Below, one piece after another: positions 53,894-63,689 of a stretch of 64,000 bases of DNA. Position 1 is the stretch's first letter, and every line of letters begins with the position of its first letter. Source of the stretch: Schistocerca nitens (lineage: Eukaryota; Arthropoda; Insecta; Orthoptera; Acrididae). The DNA is taken from positions 274,589,503 to 274,653,502 of the forward strand of contig NC_064622.1 in assembly GCF_023898315.1 (NCBI RefSeq), read 5' to 3'. The position numbers and the translations under genes were made by a program. The notes under the pieces were generated by a model, which did no database searches, was not told where the DNA came from, and saw nothing but the letters and a program-made list of their open reading frames with translations.

Positions 53894-55249
53894 GATTCAA
53901 AAAGAATACCACAACTTTAAAAATGTGTATTTAATGAAAGAAACATAATATAACCTTCTGTTATACATCATTACAAAGAGTATTTAAAAAGGTTTTTTTT
54001 TCCACTCAAAAACAAGTTCAGAGATGTTCAATATGGCCCCCTCCAGACACACGAGCAATATCAACTCGATACTCCAACTCGTTCCACACTCTCTGTAGCA
54101 TATCAGGCGTAACAGTTTGGATAGCTGCTGTTATTTCTCGTTTCAAATCATCAATGGTGGCTGGGAGAGGTGGCCGAAACACCATATCCTTAACATACCC
54201 CCATAAGAAAAAATCGCAGGGGGTAAGATCAGGGCTTCTTGGAGGCCAGTGATGAAGTGCTCTGTCACGGGCTGCCTGGCGGCCGATCCATCGCCTCGGG
54301 TAGTTGACGTTCAGGTAGTTACGGACAGATAAGTGCCAATGTGGTGGCGCTCCATCCTGCTGAAATATGAATTGTTGTGCTTCTTGTTCGAGATGAGGGA
54401 ACAGCCAATTCTCTAACATCTCCAGATACTGTAGTCCAGTTACAGTAGCACCTTCGAAGAAAAAGAGACCAAAACTTTATTGGCTGAAATGGCACAGAAA
54501 ACGTTCACCTTAGGCGAGTCACGTTCATACTGAGTTGTTTCCCGCGGATTCTCAGTGCCCCATATACAGACATTGTGACGGTTGACTTTCCCGTTAGTGT
54601 GGAAAGTTGCTTCATCACTAAACACAATCTTTGAAACGAAAGATTCATCTGTTTCCATTTGAGCAAGGATAAAATTACAGAAATCGTTTCTTTTAATCTT
54701 ATCAGCAGCAGACAGTGCTTGAACCAATTTCAGACGATAAGGTTTCATAACTAACCTTTTTCGTAGGACTCTCCATACAGTTGATTGTGGAATTTACAGC
54801 TCTCTGCTAGCTCTGCTAGTCGATTTTCCTGGGCTGCGAACAAATGCTTGCTGGATGCGTGCTACATTTTCATCACTCGTTTTCGGCCGTCCAGAACTTT
54901 TCCCTTTGCACAAACACCCATTCTCTGTAAACTGTTTATACCAACGTTTAATACACCACCTATCAGGAGGTTTAACACCATACTTCGTTTGAAATGCACG
55001 CTGAACAACTGTCGTCGATTCACTTCTGCCGTACTCAATAACACAAAAAGCTTTCTGTTGAGCGGTCGCCATCTTAGCATCAACTGACACTGACGCCTAG
55101 TCAACAGCGCCTCAAGCGAACAAATGTACAACTAAATGAAACTTTATAGCTCCCTTAATTCGCCGACAGATAGTGCTTAGCTCTGCCTTTTGTCGTTGCA
55201 GAGTTTTAAATTCCTAAAGTTGTGGTATTCCTTTTGAATCACCTTGTAT
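53888..55249 (-). mobile_element. Tc1/mariner-like transposon with a long D-D spacing, near-intact
   Basis: 1.36 kb. Inverted termini: left AGGGTGATTCAAAAAGAATA from 53889, right (reverse complement) AAGGTGATTCAAAAGGAATA ending near 55245, both continuing CCACAACTTTA. TA target sites are present on both sides (left one within the (TA)n run). The interior is one transposase gene with two lesions. It interrupts the fold-back repeat family: GATGTGACTTACC sequence resumes at 55297. Confidence 0.88.
54018..55072 (-). pseudogene. Tc1/mariner-like transposase, two lesions
   Basis: From ATG 55072 (MATAQQKAFCVIEYGRSEST) comes an HTH region with GRPKTSDENVARIQQAF. A TAA at 54794-54796 lies where SREL(Q)IPQST would be. 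The catalytic domain has IVFSDEATFHTNGKVNRHN (first Asp), FIFQQDGAPPHWHLSVRNYL (second) and WPPRSPDLTPCDFFLWGYV (third Asp, 46 residues after the second). One base is missing near 54463, just before the FFEGATVTGLQYLEML stretch. The C-terminal frame runs to 54018. Otherwise about 351 codons, full length. Confidence 0.88.
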
Positions 55250-55253
55250 AATA

Positions 55254-55477
55254 GAAGGAAACATTCCATGTGGGAAAAAATATATCTAAAAACAAAGATG
55301 ATGTGACTTACCAAACGAAAGTGCTGGCACGTCGATAGACACACAAACATACACACAAAATTCAAGCTTTCGCAACAAACTGTTGCCTCCTCAGAAAAGA
55401 GGGAAGGAGAGGGAAAGACGAAAGGATGTGGGTTTTAAGGGAGAGGGTAAGGAGTCATTCCAATCCCGGGAGCGGAA
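55254..55477 (-). repeat. Fold-back repeat, single arm, with outer end
   Basis: It starts with the outer end GGAAACATTCCATGTGGGAA (complement of the 53800-53837 end) and runs through the arm to CCCGGGAGCGGAA, where it is fused to the DD41D relic. The ribozyme-like core at 55368-55394 has CTGAGGA instead of CTGATGA, so this copy's core is mutated. Confidence 0.8.
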
Positions 55478-56412
55478 CGAAGAATCTCTACATTTGGTAC
55501 CGGGGTTGCGTAGACAAGAGCTTTCAAATGCCCCCATAAATGAAAGTCAAGAGGGTTGAGGTCAGGAGAGCGTGGAGGCCATGGAATTGGTCCGCCTCTA
55601 CCAATCCATCTGTCACCGAATCTGTTGTTGAGAAGTGTACGAACACTTCGACTGAAATGTGCAGGAGCTCCATCGTTCATGAACCACATGTTGTGTCGTA
55701 CTTGTAAAGGCACATGTTCTAGCAGCACAGGTAGAGTGTCCCGTATGAAATCACGATAACGTGCTCCATTGAGTGTAGGTGGAAGAACGTGGGGCCCAAT
55801 CAAGACATCAACAATGCCTGCCCAAACATTCACAGAAAATCTGTGTTGATGACGTGATCGCACAATTGCGTGCGGGTTCTCGTCAGCCCACACATGTTGA
55901 TTGTGAAAATTTACAATTTGATCACGTTGGAATGAAGCCTCATCCATAAAGAGAACATTTGCACTGAAATGAGGATTGACACATTGTTGGATGAACCATT
56001 CGCAGAAGTGTACCCGTGGAGGCCAATCAGCTGCTGATAGTGCCTGCACACGCTGTACATGGTACGGAAACAACTGGTTCTCCCATAGCACTCTCCATAC
56101 AGTGACGTGGTCAACGTTACCTTGTACAGCAGCAACTTCTCTGACACTGACATTAGGGTTATCGTCAACTGCACGAAGAATTGCCTCGTCCATTGCAGGT
56201 GTCCTCATCGTTCTAGGTCTTCCCCAGTCGCGAGTCATAGGCTAGAATGTTCCGTGCTCCCTAAGATGCCGATCAATTGCTTCGAACGTCTTCCTGTCGG
56301 GACACCTTCGTTCTGGAAATCTGTCTCGATACAAACGTACCGCGCCACGGCTATTGCCCCGTGCTAATCCATACATCAAATGGGCATCTGCCAACTCCAC
56401 ATTTGTAAACAT
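55477..56412 (-). pseudogene. DD41D transposase, copy 2, inactivated
   Basis: ATG at 56412 (N-terminus as in copy 1); CAG-to-TAG stop near 56242 in a GTF(Q)PMTRDW context. Then an open 245-codon catalytic region: NVLFMDEASFQRDQIV, MWFMNDGAPAHFSRSVRTLL and SPDLNPLDFHLWGHLKALVY. Here the third Asp is present (PLDF), 41 residues after the second. The last ~45 residues are lost at the junction at 55477. Copy 1 lacks this Asp but keeps the C-terminus. Confidence 0.85.
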
Positions 56413-56640
56413 TGCACTGACTGCAAAAGAACGTTCGTGATGAACAATAACCTGTTGATGCTACTTACTGATGTGCTTGATGCTAGTACTGTAGAACAAG
56501 AAGTCGCATGTCAACACAAGCACCGAAGTGTGTCCGGAAACGCTTACTTTCCATGTTAGAGCTCATTTTATTACTTCTCTTCAAATCACATTAATCATGG
56601 AATGGAAACAAACAGCAACAGAACGTACCAGCGTGACTTC
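55477..56640 (-). mobile_element. DD41D transposon, copy 2, rearranged
   Basis: Transposase 3' end replaced at 55477 by the fold-back repeat. To the right, normal right-end sequence stops at about 56528 and is followed by left-end subterminal sequence (56528-56640: GTGTCCGGAAACGCTTACTT ... ACGTACCAGCGTGACTT, equal to 5980-6098 of copy 1), without terminal CAGGGTG. So neither TIR is complete. Confidence 0.75.
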
Positions 56641-56968
56641 AAACACTTCATACACTAAATACAATTTGTTGAGGCTGTAGAACGGCAAACATAGGAAATA
56701 TTCAACAAAATTTTCTACTTGTTGTAACAATATTTTTATGTTTTAGTGATGTAGTCTTTAACGTCCGAGCGCAATTTTAACTCAGGTGTCTGTTATTTAC
56801 TTCAGTAGATTTAATACAGCTTGAAAATGCTAAGTTTTGCAAAGAAAGTATCTTTCTGTAGTTTTCCCAGTTGTGAGTAGATAATGAGGTTTAAATTATC
56901 TTTGCAGTGCAACCAATTGTTAACAATGTAATACTTGTGGCTGCTAGCTTGCGAACCATGTGGTTCTT
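56641..56968. other. Unassigned intron 2 DNA
   Basis: AT-rich, nothing recognised. Confidence 0.45.
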
Positions 56969-57170
56969 AAACTTCCTGGCAGATTAAAACTGTGTGGCCG
57001 CCCGAGACTCGAACTCGGGACCTTTGCGTTTCGCGGGCAAGTGGTAGAGCACTTGCCTGCGAAAGGCAAAGATCCCGAGTTCGAGTCTCGGTCGGCCACA
57101 CAGTTTTAATCTGCCAGGAAGTTTCATATCAGCGCACACTCTGCTGCAGAGTGAAAATCTCATTCTGTAT
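56969..57170. repeat. Palindromic tRNA-like element
   Basis: 56969-57124 is an almost perfect 156-bp palindrome: outer arms AACTTCCTGGCAGATTAAAA and its inverse; inside, CCCGAGACTCGAACTCGGG (57001-57019) and, inverse, GATCCCGAGTTCGAGTCTCG (57071-57090). Both strands thus carry a tRNA T-arm/B-box (GTTCGAGTCTC). The centre has an 8-base loop, GGTAGAGC. A single-copy tail (CATATCAGCGCACACTCTGC) follows to about 57170. Not a functional tRNA: no cloverleaf with anticodon can be drawn. Confidence 0.8.
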
Positions 57171-57496
57171 GTGGATCTTGAGTTGGGTTCTCTGTGCACT
57201 CTGTTTTTGAATGAGAGCTGTCTAATCCTGAATCAGTAGAAGTCACAAGATTCCTGACTGCTTGTGTTTCATGTTTATTCATTGCCAACCATAGCAGTGA
57301 AACAGTACTGTGTTCAGCAGAAGTAGCATTGTTGAATGCAAAGTTTCTTAGCTGTGCTGCGAGTGGCGTATCTGTGGTAAAATAAATGTTAGAGCACTTC
57401 CTGGATCATACAATGATTTTCTATGAAAAACTAGCTTACTGCCCACAGTGAGGATTGATGCTTTGCGTCCTCGGAGTCTTTCGCGACGGCATACAT
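57171..57496. other. Unassigned intron 2 DNA
   Basis: No recognised feature. Confidence 0.4.
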
Positions 57497-58290
57497 GAAT
57501 AAAATGTTCTCGGTTTTCCAACCCGTCAATTCGAATAAACTGCTCGAGCTTTTGATGGCAGTCTCCGCTATCATCATCAGGAGTTCACTGACTGCCGGGG
57601 CTGCTACTGTTTCTCACTTATATAGGGATGATGACATCATCAGCAGCAGCCAATCAGATCGACCCAATGTGGCGCTCGCGCGTGTATGCCGACTCGGGTA
57701 GCTATCGGAGCTATTGCCCTTGGCAGCACTGGTGACATCCCTTTGAGCACAAGCACCATATAAAACAAAGGGAGCTTGACAAGTCGGTCATAGCGGAGCA
57801 TTGCGTAAAAAACGGACATAAAATACAGTTCGAAAATACAAAAGTGTTGTCTCATGTGTGTACATATTGGGACTCTGTTATAAAGTAAGCAACCGAGACT
57901 CATTTAAACAATAATAATTTCAACAGACCAGGGATACACACTCAGCAGGGCATGGGGACGGTCGTTGGACATCAAAAGAATGCAAAGACAGATGTGCGAC
58001 GTGGGAGCAGCAGTTTCAAATGTAGCGCCTGCCCCTGGCGCCACCTGACGTCACCGATGCTGCCACGGGCGATAGCTCCGGTAGTTGCCCGAGTTGACTT
58101 ACATGCGCGTGCCACATTGGGTCGATCTGATTGGCTGCTGCTGATGATGTCATCATGCCTATATAAGCGAGAAACCGTTGCAGCCCCGGCAGTCTGTGAA
58201 CTCCTGATGTCAATGGCGGAGATGGCCATCGAAAACTCGAGGATTTTATTATAACTGACGCAGCTGGAAAACCGAGAACGTTTTATTCAC
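57497..58290 (+). mobile_element. Penelope-like retroelement with inverted terminal arms
   Basis: Arms of ~245 bp in inverse orientation: 57497-57740 and 58044-58290, sharing GAATAAAA, GTTCTCGGTTTTCCA, ATCAGGAGTTCAC, GACTGCCGGGGCTGC and GATGACATCATCAGCAGCAG. Between them the plus strand keeps the C-terminus of a GIY-YIG endonuclease. Penelope-like elements typically end in such terminal pseudo-LTRs, direct or inverted. The reverse transcriptase and the GIY-YIG core are missing (5' truncation). Confidence 0.72.
57760..57985 (+). pseudogene. Penelope-like pol, C-terminal GIY-YIG segment
   Basis: KQRELDKSVIAEHCVKNGHK then IQFENTKVLSHVCTYWDSVIK, the 'SAVAEH ... GHxIxF ... YxxRxIKE' region that follows the GIY-YIG core; a TAA interrupts at about 57884-57886 (expected Glu), then ATETHLNNNNFNRPGIH. 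5' part absent. Confidence 0.75.
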
Positions 58291-58849
58291 GATTGATGCT
58301 TGATATAAAATGTAAGTATAGTGCGTGCAGTGGCTGAGGGGGATGGGACCTGTTCTCCATGCACCACTTCTCTCCCCATCCCAAGCTGAGTCTAATGAAA
58401 AAGTCACTTATTTTCATCCTCTTGCACTCCCTCCAGCAGCAGTCAAGAGAAAGTGTACATACTGTATTCTAAGAGGATGTCAAATGTCATGGACTGTCAC
58501 CAAACGTGAAATGGCAAGATTTCTGAATAACTGGTTAATTGATTCCCTTAATTTTGGGCCAGTATGAGATTCTGTTACATTTTCTAGAAAATAATTACTC
58601 TAATTTCTTCTAATAATGAAATGGAAATAGTCTTGCAAGTTTTACATAAATCATATTTTGAATGCAACAGTATGATAATCACATAAGGCTTCAGCGCTAT
58701 CATTATATAGAAAAAAGAAAGAAAAGCGTGTTATGTCATAGAGTGAACTGCACACATTACATACATGGTTGCTCATGTAGTTGACAAATGTGGTGTCCTT
58801 GCCAGTGTTGGCCATTAGTTCCTCGCAACACCTGTCAATGCACCATGTG
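58291..58849. other. Unassigned intron 2 DNA with a possible zinc-finger scrap
   Basis: A short plus frame (58325-58567) has FHPLALPPAAVKRKCTYCIL, faintly like the C-terminal finger of piggyBac/PGBD transposases (…RRCxxC…). Too short to assign. Confidence 0.25.
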
Positions 58850-60123
58850 TGAGACATGTTCAGAAAGTAAGTGTATTGTGACATAATGAACTTTTTTAGG
58901 GTTGGCAACACTGAGTGGTAGAAGGGCATCTGCAGATTAGAGCGAGCATTGCAGGACCGCAGTAGTATTTAAACACAAGTTGCAGTACCCAGCTGTGTGG
59001 AAGATGTCAGTAAGAAATCCTGCCAAATGCAAGCCATGTGCTGTGATCTGCTCCCTACTTGCGAAAAGAATAACACCTATAGAAATTTTTTTGTGAATAA
59101 AAATGGTTCATGGAAAGTGTGTCGTGAACAGAATGAGTGTGTTTAAGGGGTGCAGGGAGTTTAGCAGAGGCAGAACAAATGTTCACAATACACAGAGGAT
59201 TGGAAGACCTTCAATTCTGACTGACGAGTTGGTGCAGAAAATCGGGGGAACTGTTTGAAAAGACTGCCAATTGACAATGGATGAAATTTCTGTGATGTTT
59301 CCACAATTCTTCAGAACTTTCTTATACCAGACATTCACAGAAATGGTGGGATACCAGAAACTGTGCAAGATGGGTCCCAAAACAGCTGACAGAGCAGCAC
59401 AAGAAAAATCGGGTCAGCAGCACCCATGAAGTTCTTGAAAGAGTTGAATTGGAAGGTGAGGATTTTCTGAGCTCTGTTGTGCCTGGAGATGAAATATGGG
59501 TGGCTCATTACATGCCTAAGATAAAAGACAATTGTCAGTTGTGTCACAACAATTCCCCGTTTGCTCAAAAACTCTAAACAAAAATTATGAACAGAAAATA
59601 AATCATAGCCTCAGTGTTCTGTGACTGAAAGGTTTCATTTTGGTCGAATTTCTGCCTCGGGGAGACCATCAATGCACAACAATTTTGAGAGACCCTTAAA
59701 AAAAAACTCAAAAGGAGGGGAATGCTGACAAGTGCAATGTGCTTGGTATTAGAGCCTTACACACCAGGGCACTCTTGGACTCATTTGGTTGGAATGTTTT
59801 GAACCATGCCCCATATTCTCCTGGCTTGGTGCGTTCAGATTATTATCTTTTCAGCTCCCTGAAGGCACCCACGAGTGGAATTAAATTTTTAATCAGCGAG
59901 CAGGTGCAGAAAGATGTTCTGAAGGGGGAAAGGAGCTGGCGGTAGAGTTCTTTAAGGAGGGCATAAAGAAGCTTGTGCCATGGCTCACCACTGAACAGGA
60001 TGGTGGTTATGTGGAAAAATAATCAGCTAGTGTGTCAACGATATCCTGGAACTTATTTTCAAATACACATTTTTCTGAAAGAAATTTAAAAATCTAGTAC
60101 ACTTATTTTCTGAACATGCCTCA
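58850..60123 (+). mobile_element. mariner element, third lineage, decayed
   Basis: 1274 bp. Inverted ends: left TGAGACATGTTCAGAAAGTA, right (reverse complement) TGAGGCATGTTCAGAAAATA, both continuing AGTGTA. Right TA at 60124-60125; left target site mutated to TG. Contains one plus-strand transposase relic. Confidence 0.8.
59100..60020 (+). pseudogene. mariner transposase relic
   Basis: REFSRGRTNVHNTQRIGRPS (about 59155-59215), LTMDEISVMFPQFFRTFLYQ (about 59270-59330), then LLDSFGWNVLNHAPYSPGLV (about 59775-59830) with RSDYYLFSSL: the third-Asp block of mariner, changed from SPDLAPSD to SPGLVRSD. The Asp of the PSD position survives. Numerous stops and shifts. Confidence 0.75.
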
Positions 60124-60136
60124 TATTGGTTCAGAT

Positions 60137-61475
60137 GTACAAGGTGGACCAGAAGTCACGGTCCGAAAGTATTCAAATAACTTAACATATAGTTTCGTGT
60201 GTTACGTGGATCTGGAGATATATTCTAGATGTCGGTAATATGACTGTTTTCTGGTAGAAGTCACTCAGATTGCAATAATGCAGGCAATAATTGTTATGCA
60301 TCAAACTAAAACAATGCAGGTGTCATTCCACAAATATAAGGCATGTGATTGTTTTGCTTTGCTTGTTGTTCTGGCAAATACTACGGCATGTGATCGTATT
60401 TTGTTTTGCTGTGAAGGTGATACTATTGTATACATTTGTGTTATAATGGCAGATGCAGGCAGATTTACAATTGAATACCATCTTCTTAGTGTATGGGTGC
60501 ATGAAAAGTAACAGCCAGGTGAGACATATCATGTAATTAAGGGAAACATTTTGTAATCACTTCAAGAAGAAAGCCCCAACAGAGGCTAATCTTCAGAAAC
60601 TGGAAAGGCCCTTCTCAGCTTGGTCTGTGAGAGATGCACAACACAGAGGAAGACCCAAGAAATTTGACAACAATTGTGAAGTAACTGAACACTTAAATGC
60701 ACCATTGCTTTGTTCACTAGCAAAATCAGCAAGGAAGCGGTCAGCAAAGGTGGAACATTCCTAGAACATTTGTGCCATGTCTTTGGACGAAGAAAGGTAG
60801 TCACCATTTATTTTGACCCAGCAGCATAAATGAATTAAGTGGTCATGATAGTAATACCCAATGTGATTCATGTGAACAGCTACTTACAGCTTTTCCAACA
60901 TTAGCAACTCGCAGTAAGGTTGTGATGACAGATGAATCCTGTTTAAATCATAGCTCCTGGTCTTGAAATCTTTATATCTGGGCAAAAAAGAGCTGTCATT
61001 CTTATGAAGAAATTAACCAACACTCTCCTCATGTTATGCTACGGACTGGTGTTACCCATGACCTTATCATCTGGCCATATTTCTTTGACGGGTCTGTGAT
61101 GGGGGACATTGTACCTCGATGTTATCTCGCTGACTATTGCATGAACTTGATAAAGTTGGCCTGCTGAACAATGTTGTTATACAACAGGATGGTGCTCCTG
61201 GACACTACTGGACTCGTGTTAAAGACTGGTTGGACCACCAATTTCCATCATGGATTCAATGTGGCCACCCAGAAGTCCATACTAAAAAAGTGCAATAATT
61301 GGCTGTGGTCCTTCTTAAAGGAAAAGAGTTCCGTAACTCGTATGAGTTTTGTTGAAGAGCTGAAAGAAGAGATTACCCATATCCTGACAATGACCACTCC
61401 CGAAATGCTGCACCAGGGAAGCCGACACACATGGCAGTGAATCCAACTCTAAGAATGGTACTCAGACTCCCACAC
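60137..61475 (+). pseudogene. Tc1/mariner-like transposase relic, fourth lineage
   Basis: Left-end-like TACAAGGTGGACCAGAAGTC at about 60138. Broken plus frames: MADAGRFTIEYHLLSVWVHE (60445 on), TDESCFNHSSW (first Asp, about 60930-60960), VTHDLIIWPYFFDGSVMGDI (about 61050-61110) and EELKEEITHILTMTTPEML (about 61355-61410). The second and third acids are not in readable frame. Heavily decayed; right end not found. Confidence 0.65.
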
Positions 61476-63195
61476 CCTGTCCCTGCCCTCAGAATTAAAT
61501 AAAATATTGCAGCACATGGGAAATTCTACAGTTTTTAGTTTATGGTGCTCTGGCTGTACCCTTGGCTGTTTTCTGGCACATGTTGTTTTATTAATTTTTC
61601 ATGGTTTTAGCATAAGAAGTATGAGTACATTGATAAGTTTTCCAGGCTAAAGAAAGTCCTTCAAGATTATGCACTCATTTAACTACTGAAGGCCAGTGGA
61701 GTGCATAATAATAACATGTTTTCTTGCAGTATGTGTTCATATGAAAACTTTGTTCACCACCATTTCACTACTTAATTAATTTAAATGGAAATTGACTCTA
61801 AATAAATTAGTGTTCCTAACCACCATGGGTGTTTCAGGTTTGATTGTTTTGGAAAATCTTGTTTCCACCCTCTCTATGCATCACCCTGTACTGCCCAGAA
61901 TGTTCAGTTGATGATGAATTCTGACATTGTCTTTTTGTTTGTCTCCCAAAATTGCTAGCAAAAAACTAGAGCATTATCCACTGATCTGCTGCACAGAATG
62001 GAAGTTGCTATGTAACAGAACAGTTATTTGTTGTTGCCGTGTTGCAGAACCCCAGAATAATATAACTTTTGCATGATGTCCAGAATATGTAATCAGTGTT
62101 TTGTTTTGTGGTGTTTGCAATCTGAGTCACATGATTTTTTTAACATTTTAATCATTTGTGAGATAAGTGGGAGGCAGAACTTTCCTATTTTATTCATCAC
62201 CACTGTATCACCGCCTACCCAGTACAACAGTTTTTTTTTTTTCCTTTCTTTTTGTTTGTAACTCAACATCTTGCTGTCCTGTTAAAGTGTGCTGGTGTCC
62301 ACATGTAAACTGCCATGTGCATGTTGTAATATTGTGTGTCATACTGCAGTTCCCAACCAGCTAGTAAATGTGTTTCAGCAGATAACATAAGAAATTCATA
62401 TATTTCATCCTTTATGGCTTTATCATAAGTATTTTGCAGTGATATATTAAAAATTAAAGGAATAAAGAAATCAAGACTGAAGCCTATGAAAAGATGAGCA
62501 ATGAAGTGGGGTTTTGGGGGAGCAAATAATGTATGAAATGGTGATTGAGTGGCAAACAAGAGGTAAAATTTGAATATGGTAACTACTTAATGGAGAAAAC
62601 AATAGAATATGAAAGAGAACCAGAGAAAACAGAAGTTATAATGCAAGTCTGTCACGAGAGTGATGTATGTTCTTGAAGCCATTGTCCATACTTGCTATTC
62701 TAATTTCTGGTGGCCAGAAACATTACACAGAACCATTCTGTCAGATTGTTATAAGTGCAGTTAGAGTGTTAAAACAACACATGCTATCTTGTTCTGCAGT
62801 AATTGGAAAAAATATTTGGTAATGGTAATTTTGCAAGAAAGTGAGAGAGCTTGGAAATATTGCGAGAACTGCATATCAGAAAAATAAACTGTGTTAATAT
62901 TGTAATAAAGGAAATATCATCTGGCATCATTACAGATGTTGAAATTGTTACTCACTGTATAATCAAAATTTCAATTAACGTTTACTTTTGGGCCCTAGAG
63001 AGAGATTGTTCCATTTTTTTCTGTGGTGTCAGGATCCTAGTTACCTAGCAGATAGTGTACTTCCAGAACAGTCCACTGATATGAAATCAACATTATTGTT
63101 TTAACTTTAGATTTTCTGGTAAATGCTGTCTTGTTTTATTTATTTATTTTTCCATTTATACTCACCTCTTAGTGTCGGTTTCATCTTTTCTCCAG
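61476..63195. other. Intron 2, right end, with splice acceptor
   Basis: AT-rich DNA with no recognised repeat. ATCACCCTGTA at 61881-61891 resembles a Tc1/mariner end but has no partner. It ends with the pyrimidine-rich acceptor CATCTTTTCTCCAG at 63182-63195. Confidence 0.5.
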
Positions 63196-63289
63196 GTACA
63201 TTGAGGAACATGTTCAGAAAACTGGTGTGGCAATTGAAACACAAGGTTTTGTGATTGTTACAAGCGGCAGGAAACGAGAGACTCTCATG
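63196..63289 (+). CDS. Host gene exon 3: GTPase segment after the P-loop
   Basis: 94 nt from the acceptor TCTCCAG|GTAC to the donor CTCATG|GTATGA. The first base completes the Trp codon of exon 2; the rest reads YIEEHVQKTGVAIETQGFVI then VTSGRKRETLM. Joining gives an unbroken 107-residue N-terminus across three exons with phases 1, 2 and 0. The stretch holds the Thr-containing switch I position expected ~20-25 residues after the P-loop, probably in KTGVAIETQG. The exon is conserved-looking and unlike any TE protein here. Confidence 0.78.
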
Positions 63290-63295
63290 GTATGA

Positions 63296-63649
63296 CGAAA
63301 CACATTTCATTATTATTTATTGTTTACTTGCAGTGAGAGTGTTACACTGATTAGGAGATCTTAATTTATTTCAGTCGTGTATTCATTTACTTCCCTCAAT
63401 TATTTTTTATAGTGAGAGTTACTGAATATAATCTTGTTTCAGACAGTAAAAGTTATAGAAATCACAAATAATATTTATTGCAAATCCAAATTTTGGTCAC
63501 TGTGTGGCCAACTTCGGTGCTAAAAGACACACAAAGAACCAGTTCCGGTGACATAATGTGCATGCCTTACCATATATACAGTTGTATAAGCTTTAAATGT
63601 AAGTCAGTTATAAAATACATACCAGTAAATGTAAGTTCAAATATTAAAA

Positions 63650-63651
<2 letters not shown>
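63296..63651. other. Intron 3 start, unassigned
   Basis: AT-rich intron sequence after the donor. No exon recognised. Confidence 0.5.

Positions 63652-63685
<34 letters not shown>
63652..63685. repeat. (TA)n microsatellite
   Basis: 17 TA units directly abutting the fold-back repeat, as at 53838-53889. Confidence 0.97.

Positions 63686-63689
<4 letters not shown>

Noticed and set aside
57001-57090. Functional tRNA gene
   Set aside because: B-box/T-arm sequences are present on both strands, but no full cloverleaf, anticodon arm or acceptor stem can be drawn.
57497-58290. CTGATGATGTCATC followed downstream by GAGAAAC in the Penelope-like arm as another hammerhead
   Set aside because: The segment between CTGATGA and GAAA does not form a stem II, and CTGATGATGTCATCAT is explained by its own small palindrome.
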